Origin: an uncultured Desulfurobacterium sp. | Lineage (GTDB): Bacteria > Aquificota > Aquificia > Desulfurobacteriales > Desulfurobacteriaceae | Length of the DNA: 17,460 nt | Reading direction: 5' to 3' | Assembly: GCA_913055135.1 (NCBI GenBank) | Contig: CAJXJV010000006.1 | Span: forward strand, 1-17,460 | Shown here: positions 7,705 to 14,731 of the stretch, piece after piece | Position numbering within the stretch: position 1 is the first letter of the stretch | Layout of the letters: each line of letters opens with the position of its first letter | Position numbers and translations under genes: made by a program | The notes under the pieces: generated by a model | Database searches by the model: none | Seen by the model: only the letters and a program-made list of their open reading frames with translations | What the model was told of the DNA's origin: nothing

Positions 7705-8970
7705 TTGGTAAAGGGAAGATTCCCCTTAGATAGAGTAGAAGAAGCAATAGAGGATATCAGACAGGGAAAAATGGTGGTCGTCGTTGACGACCCCAACAGG
7801 GAAAACGAAGGCGATTTAGTTATTGCTGCAGAAATGGTAACACCGGAAGCAATAAACTTCATGGCAAAGTATGGAAGAGGCTTGATATGCCTCGCCCTGA
7901 CCGAAGAAAGATTCGATGAATTAGAAATAGAGCCAATGACCCCCCGTCCATCTGATCCGAAGGAAACAGCCTTTGGGGTCTCAATAGATGCCCACCCAAA
8001 GTTTGGAACAACAACAGGAATTTCAGCCTACGACAGAGCCATTACGATAAAGAGAGCTATAGATCCTGAGGCAAAACCGGAAGACTTTGTCAAACCCGGT
8101 CACGTTTTTCCCCTGAGAGCAAGGAAGGGTGGAGTATTAAAAAGATCCGGACACACTGAAGCTGCTGTTGACCTTGCAAGACTTGCAGGGCTTTATCCAG
8201 CAGGCGTCATCTGCGAGATAATGGATGAAGACGGCACAATGATGCGCCTTCCAAAGCTTATAGACTATGCGAGAGAGCATGGACTGAAGATAATAAGCAT
8301 CGCAGATCTCATTGAGTACAGGATGAAGAGCGAAAGCCTCATAAGGCGTGAGGCTGAGGCGGACTTACCCACCCCTTACGGCATGTGGAAGATCTATGCC
8401 TATACATCCCTTGTTGACAATAAAGAACACGTTGCCCTTGTGATGGGAGAAATAAAAGAAGATGAACCCGTTCTTGTAAGGGTTCACTCTGAATGCTTAA
8501 CAGGAGACGTTTTCGGCTCCCTCAAGTGTGACTGCCGCTCTCAGCTCCACAGGGCGATGGAGATGATCTCAGAAGAAGGAAAAGGTATCATCGTTTACCT
8601 GAGGCAGGAGGGAAGAGGTATAGGACTTGTCAACAAAATAAAGGCTTATCACCTTCAGGATCACGGATTTGACACAGTCGAGGCAAACAAAAAACTTGGA
8701 TTTCCACCAGATATGAGGAATTTTGGAATTGGAGCTCAAATTCTGAGAGACATAGGCGTTAAAAAGATGAGATTGATGACAAACAATCCCAAGAAGCTGA
8801 TAGGACTTGAAGGTTACGGACTCGAAATCGTCGAGAGAGTTCCAATAGAGGTCGGTGTCTGCAAATACAACATTAACTACCTCAAAACAAAAAAGGAAAA
8901 ACTGGGACATTTGCTAAACTTAGTAGAAAAAGGAGGGAAAGATGGAGGAGATGAAACCAGAAATCAATGA
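7705..8970 (+). CDS. ribBA: Bifunctional 3,4-dihydroxy-2-butanone-4-phosphate synthase / GTP cyclohydrolase II
   Basis: Supplies both riboflavin precursors. The N-terminal half (about 8-205) forms 3,4-dihydroxy-2-butanone 4-phosphate from ribulose 5-phosphate. The C-terminal half (about 215-400) opens the GTP ring. RibB motifs are [10 protein letters not shown] (29-38) and [16 protein letters not shown] with His150. GTP cyclohydrolase II motifs are the zinc cysteines Cys264, Cys275 and Cys277 ([16 protein letters not shown]), [10 protein letters not shown] and MTNNPKKL. The TTG at 7705 is chosen because GAGGAG ends 6 bases before it; an earlier TTG at 7672 lies within clpP without a good site. 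The final 29 bases overlap the next gene. No FMN riboswitch can precede it, since clpP abuts it. Confidence 0.97.
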   Translation: MVKGRFPLDRVEEAIEDIRQGKMVVVVDDPNRENEGDLVIAAEMVTPEAINFMAKYGRGLICLALTEERFDELEIEPMTPRPSDPKETAFGVSIDAHPKFGTTTGISAYDRAITIKRAIDPEAKPEDFVKPGHVFPLRARKGGVLKRSGHTEAAVDLARLAGLYPAGVICEIMDEDGTMMRLPKLIDYAREHGLKIISIADLIEYRMKSESLIRREAEADLPTPYGMWKIYAYTSLVDNKEHVALVMGEIKEDEPVLVRVHSECLTGDVFGSLKCDCRSQLHRAMEMISEEGKGIIVYLRQEGRGIGLVNKIKAYHLQDHGFDTVEANKKLGFPPDMRNFGIGAQILRDIGVKKMRLMTNNPKKLIGLEGYGLEIVERVPIEVGVCKYNINYLKTKKEKLGHLLNLVEKGGKDGGDETRNQ

Positions 8971-9232
8971 AGACATAAAAAGGGAAGTTGAGAACATTAC
9001 ATCTGCAATTTCAAATCTTGTTAACAATCTGGTTAAAAATTACGAGGAGAAAATTTCTGGTCTTGAAGCAAGATGTGAGGAGTTGGAACAGGAAAATATT
9101 GAACTTAAGTACAAACTGAGACAGCTCAGCAACGACCTTAAGAATCTAAGTGAAAAGATTGCTTCTGAATTTTTAAGAAGAGCTGAATCTGCTATTCAGG
9201 AGGTTGAAAAATACAACCAGCAATCGGAATAA
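8942..9232 (+). CDS. Small coiled-coil protein of unknown function
   Basis: A 96-residue, highly charged protein that I do not recognise. From about residue 38 to 92 the sequence is heptad-like ([20 protein letters not shown], then [16 protein letters not shown]), indicating a long coiled coil. There is no signal peptide or membrane segment, and a single cysteine at 45. The ATG at 8942 follows AGGAGG with a 5-base spacer. The gene overlaps ribBA by 29 bases, and its own end contains the ribosome binding site and apparent start codon of pdxA. One role could be to carry ribosomes to pdxA by coupling. ZapA/ZapB-like division proteins share this size and character, but I see no diagnostic motif. 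It is real by position and ribosome binding site; the function is open. Confidence 0.75.
   Translation: MEEMKPEINEDIKREVENITSAISNLVNNLVKNYEEKISGLEARCEELEQENIELKYKLRQLSNDLKNLSEKIASEFLRRAESAIQEVEKYNQQSE
9198..9213 (+). promoter_or_regulatory. Perfect Shine-Dalgarno before an AUA start codon (pdxA)
   Basis: AGGAGG at 9198-9203, a 7-base spacer, then ATA at 9211-9213 in the pdxA frame. The frame is closed upstream by TGA at 9205-9207. No ATG, GTG or TTG occurs in frame until TTG at 9358, which is beyond the conserved N-terminal motif. The whole site lies within the last codons of the coiled-coil gene. Confidence 0.65.
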
Positions 9233-10170
9233 CCCTCGGAGATCCTGCCGGCATAGGGAGCGAAATCCTTCTGAAATCCATCTCTTTCCTTCGCTCCCTC
9301 AATATCCCATTTTTTATCTACGGTTCTAAAAACGTCCTGAACTTTTACTCGAATTTATTGGGAATTCCTGATGATATTGAAGAGATAAGTTCTCCCGATA
9401 GATCAAAATCTGGCATATACCTGATAAATGTCTTAAATCAAGTTTCTTTTGAAGTAGGTAAAATTTCTAAGGAAGCTGGAAGGGCTCAAATTGCCTTTTT
9501 AGAAAGAGCTGTAGAAGATGCAAAAAAAGGTTTAATAGATGCCATAGTAACCCTTCCAATAAATAAAGAGTCTGCAAGGCTTGGAGGATTCTCTTTCCCG
9601 GGACATACAGAGTATCTTGCTCATGCTTTTAAGGTCCCCGAATTTGCGATGATGCTGGCAAACGAAAAGTTAAAAGTGGTTCTCCTCACAACCCACGTAG
9701 CTTTGAAAGATGTACCCAGGCTCATCTCAAAGGAAAAAATCCTCTCAAAACTAAGGCTAATCCATAAATCTCTACGCTCACCAAAAATAGCCGTTGCAGC
9801 GCTAAACCCTCACGCTGGAGAGAATGGACTGTTCGGAGATGAAGAGATAAAAATAATCAATCCGGCGGTTGAAGAGGCAAAAAGAGAAGGAATAAAAGTA
9901 GAGGGAGCAATCTCTTCAGATACTGTCTTTGTGAGAGCTGTGAAGGGAGAGTTTGACGTTGTCCTCTGTATGTACCACGACCAGGGACTAATTCCAATTA
10001 AACTCTTAGGATTTGGAAACTCTGTAAATGTAACACTTGGACTTCCAGTAGTAAGAACTTCTGTTGACCATGGAACAGCTTACGACATAGCCGGAAAGGG
10101 TCTGGCAAATCCTGAAAGCTTTAAAACAGCCATTAGAGTGGCACTGGAGCTTTTAAACAGCAAAACTTAG
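9211..10170 (+). CDS. pdxA: 4-hydroxythreonine-4-phosphate dehydrogenase, apparent AUA start
   Basis: NAD-dependent, metal-dependent enzyme of DXP-dependent vitamin B6 synthesis. It oxidises 4-phosphohydroxy-L-threonine to the unstable product that PdxJ condenses with DXP. Starting at ATA 9211 the protein is 319 residues, the usual length. It opens with [18 protein letters not shown], the expected PdxA N-terminus. The three metal histidines are in TTHVALKDVP (His162), NPHAGENGLFG (His201) and MYHDQGLIPIK (His256); FPGHTEYLAH and VDHGTAYDIAGKG are also intact. A start at TTG 9358 would remove about 49 residues including GDPAGIG and has no ribosome binding site. An ATG misread as ATA is the main alternative. 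The gene converges on rarA with a 2-base gap. Confidence 0.93.
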   Translation: MQPAIGITLGDPAGIGSEILLKSISFLRSLNIPFFIYGSKNVLNFYSNLLGIPDDIEEISSPDRSKSGIYLINVLNQVSFEVGKISKEAGRAQIAFLERAVEDAKKGLIDAIVTLPINKESARLGGFSFPGHTEYLAHAFKVPEFAMMLANEKLKVVLLTTHVALKDVPRLISKEKILSKLRLIHKSLRSPKIAVAALNPHAGENGLFGDEEIKIINPAVEEAKREGIKVEGAISSDTVFVRAVKGEFDVVLCMYHDQGLIPIKLLGFGNSVNVTLGLPVVRTSVDHGTAYDIAGKGLANPESFKTAIRVALELLNSKT

Positions 10171-10172
10171 TA

Positions 10173-11438
10173 CTATTTCTCTCCTTTCATCCACTTAATC
10201 CAATCTTCTAATTGTTTTTCAAAACCTATGCCTTCGCTCTCGTAGTACTTTCTTTTTTCAGAAAGGTATTCCTGTTTAACCCAGTGGCGAGGATAGTCGT
10301 GGGGATACTTGTAACCTACTCCCCGACCTGTCTCCTTAGCTCCTTTATAGTGGCTATCTCTTAGATGCATCGGAACAGGAAGATCTACTCCCGATTCAAC
10401 GTCACTCATTGCTTTTTTTATTGCCCTGTAAACAGCATTTGATTTGGGACTCATGGAGAGGTAAATAGTCGCCTGGGCAAGGGTTAAAGCTGCTTCCGGC
10501 ATACCAATTTTTTGAACCACATCCATTGTAGCATGAGCTATAAGGAGTGCCTCTGGATTGGCATTCCCTATATCTTCCGAAGCAAGAATTACAAGCCTTC
10601 TGGCGATAAAGGCTGGATCCTCACCGCCAACGAGCATCTTTGCAAGGTAGTAAAGGGCTGCATCCGGATCACTTCCACGAATTGATTTTATGAACGCAGA
10701 AATAACATCGTAATGATCATCACCCTTTCCGTAGTGGATGGCTGCCTTCCCTGTTACCTCCTCCGCAAGTTGAATATCAGGCTCTTTGCCTCCAGAAAGG
10801 GTGTGGAGCTCCTCAATGTAAGTCAAAAACTTCCTTCCATCCCCGGCTGAAACTCTGATGAGATGGTTTAAAACATCCTCAGGTAACTTAAATCCTGGAA
10901 GCCCCCTCGGGTCAGTCGTTGCCATTTCATAGAGTTTTCTTAAATCATTATCAGAAAGGGGCTCAAACTCATAAAGCTTTACCCTTGAACGGAGAGCAGG
11001 AACAATGGAAAAAAAGGGATTTTCAGTAGAAGCACCTATCAAAACAACATTTCCTGCCTCAAGGTCTGGAAGAAGAGCATCCTGTTGAGCTTTGTTAAAC
11101 CTGTGTATTTCATCAATAAAAAGGATTGTTCTTTTACCAAGGTTGAAGTTTTTTCTCCCTATCTCAAGAGCCTTTCTGATATCCTGAATGGTGGAAGTAA
11201 CAGCGTTCAGTTCTATAAACTCAGACTTTGTTAACTTGGATATCAATCTCGCAAGTGTTGTTTTCCCTGTTCCCGGAGGACCCCAGAAAATGGAAGAGAA
11301 TAGCTTATCCCTCTCTATTAGCCTTCTTAAAGGTTTCCCTTTCCCTGTTATATGTTCCTGACCTATAAACTGGTCGATAGTCTCAGGAATAAGCCTGTAT
11401 GGTAAAGGTCTCTTCTTGTTAGAAAAGAGAGTCTCCAT
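10173..11438 (-). CDS. rarA: Replication-associated recombination protein A (AAA+ ATPase)
   Basis: RarA/MgsA family ATPase that acts at stalled replication forks with DNA ends and SSB; the eukaryotic relative is Mgs1/WRNIP1. The 421-residue product has Walker A GPPGTGKT (53-60), Walker B ILFIDE (105-110), sensor 1 GASTEN (135-140) and an arginine finger region SRV near 151. The C-terminal half contains the family-specific KSIRGSDPDAALYYLAKML and ASEDIGNANPEAL motifs and the end segment YKYPHDYPRHWVKQEYL. The ATG at 11438 follows the dxs stop by 3 bases, but no clear ribosome binding site precedes it. Translation may therefore depend on ribosomes finishing dxs. Confidence 0.96.
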   Translation of the reverse strand: METLFSNKKRPLPYRLIPETIDQFIGQEHITGKGKPLRRLIERDKLFSSIFWGPPGTGKTTLARLISKLTKSEFIELNAVTSTIQDIRKALEIGRKNFNLGKRTILFIDEIHRFNKAQQDALLPDLEAGNVVLIGASTENPFFSIVPALRSRVKLYEFEPLSDNDLRKLYEMATTDPRGLPGFKLPEDVLNHLIRVSAGDGRKFLTYIEELHTLSGGKEPDIQLAEEVTGKAAIHYGKGDDHYDVISAFIKSIRGSDPDAALYYLAKMLVGGEDPAFIARRLVILASEDIGNANPEALLIAHATMDVVQKIGMPEAALTLAQATIYLSMSPKSNAVYRAIKKAMSDVESGVDLPVPMHLRDSHYKGAKETGRGVGYKYPHDYPRHWVKQEYLSEKRKYYESEGIGFEKQLEDWIKWMKGEK

Positions 11439-11441
11439 GAT

Positions 11442-13301
11442 TCACACTTTTAAATGGAAGGTTCCAAATAATTTAACCACTGTCTTCTTTATACCCTCCG
11501 AGTCTATCCCAACGATATGTCTCAACAGATTCTGGTCTCCATGCTCTACAAACTGGTCTGGAAGACCAAGGTTAACAACTCTACCCTGGTACCAGGAAGA
11601 GAGAAACTCATCAACAGCAGAACCAAAGCCACCCTTTATAGCGTTCTCCTCAACTGTCAGAATCAAGTCGTGTTCCTTAGCCAACTCAGTAAGGAGCTCT
11701 TCATCAAGAGGTTTTATAAATCTTGCATTAACAACAGTTACTGAAATCCCCTCCCTTTCCAGATCTTCCGCTGCTTTAATAGCCTGATAAACAGTCCAGC
11801 CCGTTGCAAGAATGGCTAAATTCTTCCCTCTCTTTAAAATCTCCCAGGTACCGATTGGAATTTCACGGAGTGGCTCTCTTACAGGGACTCCGTAACCCCT
11901 ACCTCTTGGATAACGAACAGCAAAGGGTTTATCCGATCTAATTGCCGTGTAGAGTAAATGCCTGAGTTCCTCCTCATCCTTTGGAGCTGCAACAACCATG
12001 TTTGGAACAATCCTCAGATAAGAAAGATCAAAAGCTCCATGGTGAGTCGCTCCATCCTCGCCAACAAGCCCTGCCCTGTCGATAGCAAAAACTACAGGGA
12101 GCTCTTGAAGAGCTACATCATGAATTATTTGATCAAAAGATCTCTGTAAGAATGTCGAGTATATTGCAACAACAGGTTTTAATCCTTCCTTTGCCATGCC
12201 AGCTGCAAATGTAACAGCATGTTGCTCTGCTATCCCAACGTCAAAATACCTTTCCGGAAACTCATCCCTAAACCTATCAAGTCCTGTCCCCGAAGGCATT
12301 GCAGCAGTAATAGCGACAACATTTCTATTCTCTTTTGCAATTTCCACAAGCGTTTTTGAGAAAATCTCTGTATAGGTTGGCGGTTGATTCTCCAATTTCG
12401 GTTTCTTAGGAGAAACGCCGTGAAATCTCTCTGGTTTCTCTTCAGCCGGCTCATATCCTTTTCCCTTTTTTGTTATAACGTGAACCAGAGTAGGACCTTT
12501 CATCTTTGAAACGTTGTTCAGAGTAACAATCAATGTATCAAGGTCATGACCATCTATTGGTCCAAAGTATCTGAATCCTAACTCCTCAAATAGCATCCCT
12601 GGGGGAAATAGCCCTTTAACTATTAAATCTTCAACCCTTTTGAGACCTTTATAAACTCTTTCTCCAAATAATTTTTTTGTTACTTCCTCAAGACGATGTT
12701 TTGCTTTTCTTAAGTTTTCGCCTGTTGTCACTTTTGTCAGATAATTTGAAATTGCTCCAATGTTCTTTGAAATAGACATCTCATTATCGTTGAGAATGAC
12801 AATGAGATCCTCCCCAAGCTGACCGGCATTATTCAAACCCTCATAAGCCTCACCGGCAGTTAAAGCTCCATCTCCAATAACAGCTATAACATGCCCCTCT
12901 TCACCTTTCAGTTTCTTACCAATTCTTATACCAAGAGCAGCAGAGATAGATGTACTGCTGTGACCCGTTCCAAAAGCATCGTATAAACTTTCTTTAATCG
13001 ACGGGAAACCAGCAATGCCTCCGTACTGTCTGAGGGTGTGAAACTTTTCTCTTCTTCCAGTCAGTATTTTGTAAGGATAGGATTGATGTCCAACGTCCCA
13101 GACAATTTCATCTTTTGGGGGTGAAAAGACTTTCAGAAGAGCAATTGTAAGTTCAACAACCCCAAGGGAAGAAGCAAGGTGTCCTCCTGTCTTTGTCACA
13201 ACGTCTACTATGAATTTTCTTATTTCTTCAGCTAACTGTTTGAGTTCCTCCGTAGAGAGTTTCTTGATATCCTCTGGCGAACCTACCTTCTCTAAGAGCA
13301 A
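11442..13301 (-). CDS. dxs: 1-deoxy-D-xylulose-5-phosphate synthase
   Basis: Thiamine-diphosphate enzyme that condenses pyruvate and glyceraldehyde 3-phosphate to DXP, the entry to MEP-pathway isoprenoids and a precursor of vitamin B6 and thiamine. At 619 residues it is full length. It has His41 (GGHLASSLG), WDVGHQSYPYKILTGR, and the ThDP/metal motif running from GDG (143-145) to NDN (171-173). The second-domain glutamate is Glu358 (VGIAEQHAVTFAAGMA), followed by DRAGLVGEDGATHHGAFD. The TTG at 13301 is chosen because AAGGAGG stands just before it (4-base spacer) and the next residues fit the family start. rarA follows directly. A promoter candidate is visible upstream. Confidence 0.97.
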   Translation of the reverse strand: MLLEKVGSPEDIKKLSTEELKQLAEEIRKFIVDVVTKTGGHLASSLGVVELTIALLKVFSPPKDEIVWDVGHQSYPYKILTGRREKFHTLRQYGGIAGFPSIKESLYDAFGTGHSSTSISAALGIRIGKKLKGEEGHVIAVIGDGALTAGEAYEGLNNAGQLGEDLIVILNDNEMSISKNIGAISNYLTKVTTGENLRKAKHRLEEVTKKLFGERVYKGLKRVEDLIVKGLFPPGMLFEELGFRYFGPIDGHDLDTLIVTLNNVSKMKGPTLVHVITKKGKGYEPAEEKPERFHGVSPKKPKLENQPPTYTEIFSKTLVEIAKENRNVVAITAAMPSGTGLDRFRDEFPERYFDVGIAEQHAVTFAAGMAKEGLKPVVAIYSTFLQRSFDQIIHDVALQELPVVFAIDRAGLVGEDGATHHGAFDLSYLRIVPNMVVAAPKDEEELRHLLYTAIRSDKPFAVRYPRGRGYGVPVREPLREIPIGTWEILKRGKNLAILATGWTVYQAIKAAEDLEREGISVTVVNARFIKPLDEELLTELAKEHDLILTVEENAIKGGFGSAVDEFLSSWYQGRVVNLGLPDQFVEHGDQNLLRHIVGIDSEGIKKTVVKLFGTFHLKV

Positions 13302-13338
13302 ATTACCTCCTTAAAAGAGAAAAGTCTCCATTTTATGA

Positions 13339-13366
13339 ATTTTAGTATAAGTCAACCATAATTCAA
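13339..13366 (-). promoter_or_regulatory. Candidate promoter for dxs-rarA
   Basis: On the minus strand, TTGAAT (13366-13361) and TAAAAT (13344-13339) are separated by 16 bases, predicting a leader of about 30 bases before the dxs TTG. An overlapping TTGACT (13355-13350) has no convincing -10 partner at 17 bases. This is a plausible but unproven sigma-70 promoter in the 119-base divergent gap. Confidence 0.4.
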
Positions 13367-13380
13367 TGAGAAAACTTTAC

Positions 13381-13410
13381 TTGCCAAAAGATACCAAAAT
13401 ATTGTAGTAT
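13381..13410 (+). promoter_or_regulatory. Candidate promoter very close to the DUF2062 start
   Basis: TTGCCA at 13381-13386 (5 of 6) and TAGTAT at 13405-13410 (4 of 6) are 18 bases apart. The predicted transcription start falls within about 5 bases of the ATG at 13421, which has no Shine-Dalgarno. This implies a leaderless or nearly leaderless mRNA if the promoter is real. Confidence 0.35.
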
Positions 13411-13420
13411 TTAGCATGTT

Positions 13421-13900
13421 ATGAAAAACAGGATAAAGAAAGCTTTATCTATTCGTTTTTACATAAAGAAACTTATGGAATTAAAGGACAGACCTGACGA
13501 GACAGCCAAAGGTCTTGCCCTTGGCGTCTTTATTGGTTTTCTACCTGTTAATGGATTTCAGGTTCTCATAGCTGTTACAATAGCAACTCTTACACGGGTA
13601 AGCAAAGTTGCTGCTGCAATAGGAACTCACGTTACAAATCCATGGACTACAATTCCCATTCTCATAATAGATTATTACGTTGGATGTTTTCTCATCGGAA
13701 AGAAACCGTGCTTTCCTCACGTTGATCTCAGCTCACTTCAGAGTATTATTTCCTGCGGAAAAGAAATTATCGTCCCAATGTTTGTAGGTGGAGTATTCTT
13801 AGGAGCAATTTTCTCTGTTCTTTCCTACTTTGGAATTAAGAAACTTCTGGAAAAAGAAGTAAATACAATTAAAAATTACGTCAAAAAGGTAGCTAAATAG
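13421..13900 (+). CDS. DUF2062 family membrane protein
   Basis: Membrane protein of unknown function. The 159-residue product has the DUF2062 pattern: a basic amphipathic N-terminus, then ALGVFIGFLPVNGFQ (33-47) and a THVTNPWTTIP segment (69-79). Hydrophobic stretches lie at about 31-57, 62-92 and 116-139. Such domains occur alone or joined to glycosyltransferases and have been suggested to act at the envelope, but no activity is established. It is divergent from dxs and convergent with the nuclease gene (6-base gap). No ribosome binding site precedes the ATG, unlike nearly every other gene in the window. An internal ATG at codon 19 also lacks one and would cut the basic N-terminus. Confidence 0.85.
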   Translation: MKNRIKKALSIRFYIKKLMELKDRPDETAKGLALGVFIGFLPVNGFQVLIAVTIATLTRVSKVAAAIGTHVTNPWTTIPILIIDYYVGCFLIGKKPCFPHVDLSSLQSIISCGKEIIVPMFVGGVFLGAIFSVLSYFGIKKLLEKEVNTIKNYVKKVAK

Positions 13901-13906
13901 ATTCAT

Positions 13907-14728
13907 TCAGTAGCTTGCCATTTTGCATATATGCCTGAAATCGCACCAGCGGCAGTTGGATTCGCAAGGAGAGGGAACAAGATCTTCAAAAACCTTTCCT
14001 ACAAACTCCTCTTCGAGGGTTTCAATTACAGGTAAAAGTTTAGTTCTAAAAGCTTTTAAGTCATTCTCAGTAAAAATGAGCCGACCAACCGTCCCATATC
14101 TTACATTGTGAATCTCAAGGGCAAATCTCCTGAACTCCGGGAATCTTACACTTGCCAGGAGGGCATACCATCTGAGCTGAGTTTTAATCTTATTGTTGAA
14201 TTCTCTGCTTCTGTTAGTCTTGTGGTCAACTATGTAGAGAGTGTCTCCCTTTGAAAAGACAAAGTCAAGCTTCCCCCTAAGAAAAGCTTTTTCAGAGCTG
14301 AAATTGGAAAGAACGTTAAAGTTCTTATCAACAGCAAGTTCCATCTCTGAAGCAATAACCTTACTCTCAGAAGCCCTTCTTAGCTGTCCGTTTACATATC
14401 TCAAAATGTTGGGAAAAAACTCAACAATCTTTTCGAGCTTAGCCAGAGGCTCCTCTTTCTTAAAATTCTCCGCAAAGTAGAACAACAGGTCTTTATTGAG
14501 AGGTCTCTCCCTTTTAAAAGCTACTTTTAAGGCATTTTCAAGAACAAAGTGAACTCCACTTCCAAGAATAAGGAAATCAGCCTTTTCAATGGGCTCCCTT
14601 TTCTCAACGTAGTTCCAGTAAAACTCGTACTGACATCTTTTGGCTTTCTGAACCTTTGAAAATGACCAGGGTCTTAGATGTCTTAACTCAACCATAGGTT
14701 TAACATCAGTATTTATCGTTTTTTCCAC
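13907..14728 (-). CDS. PD-(D/E)XK nuclease with predicted 4Fe-4S cluster (RecB/Cas4-like fold)
   Basis: Predicted DNA nuclease of the RecB-type PD-(D/E)XK superfamily, 273 residues and stand-alone. Active-site elements in order: GSGVH (His60), glutamates 128/130 in ASEMELAV, Asp155 in RGKLDFVF, the core Asp168-His169-Lys170 in YIVDHKTNRS, and Gln184 with the following YAL. An Fe-S site like those of AddB and Cas4 is suggested by Cys32 (KRCQYEFYW) with Cys259, Cys262 and Cys268 (CxxC, then x5, C); Cys255 is an additional nearby cysteine. The GTG at 14728 follows a GAGGG site at the end of proS, 3 bases away, so the two are cotranscribed. There are no helicase, cas or AddA genes nearby. A DNA-end-processing role is inferred from the fold; the partner is unknown. 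Confidence 0.88.
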   Translation of the reverse strand: MEKTINTDVKPMVELRHLRPWSFSKVQKAKRCQYEFYWNYVEKREPIEKADFLILGSGVHFVLENALKVAFKRERPLNKDLLFYFAENFKKEEPLAKLEKIVEFFPNILRYVNGQLRRASESKVIASEMELAVDKNFNVLSNFSSEKAFLRGKLDFVFSKGDTLYIVDHKTNRSREFNNKIKTQLRWYALLASVRFPEFRRFALEIHNVRYGTVGRLIFTENDLKAFRTKLLPVIETLEEEFVGKVFEDLVPSPCESNCRWCDFRHICKMASY

Positions 14729-14731
14729 CCT

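Noticed and set aside
9358..9360. TTG as the start of pdxA
   Set aside because: It would drop the conserved GDPAGIG segment and about 49 residues, and no ribosome binding site precedes it. The conserved residues continue upstream to ATA 9211.
8942..10170. Coiled-coil protein and PdxA as a single frameshifted fusion gene
   Set aside because: Each has its own perfect AGGAGG site, and PdxA at 319 residues already has normal full length. No PdxA protein that I know carries an N-terminal coiled coil.
13888..13920. Hairpin at the DUF2062/nuclease junction as a terminator
   Set aside because: Only AGCTA (13891-13895) and TAGCT (13911-13915) pair, a 5-bp stem with a 15-base loop and no T-tract, too weak to support.
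13907..14728. Cas4 of a CRISPR-Cas system
   Set aside because: Fold and cysteines resemble Cas4, but no repeats, cas1, cas2 or effector genes occur anywhere in the window.
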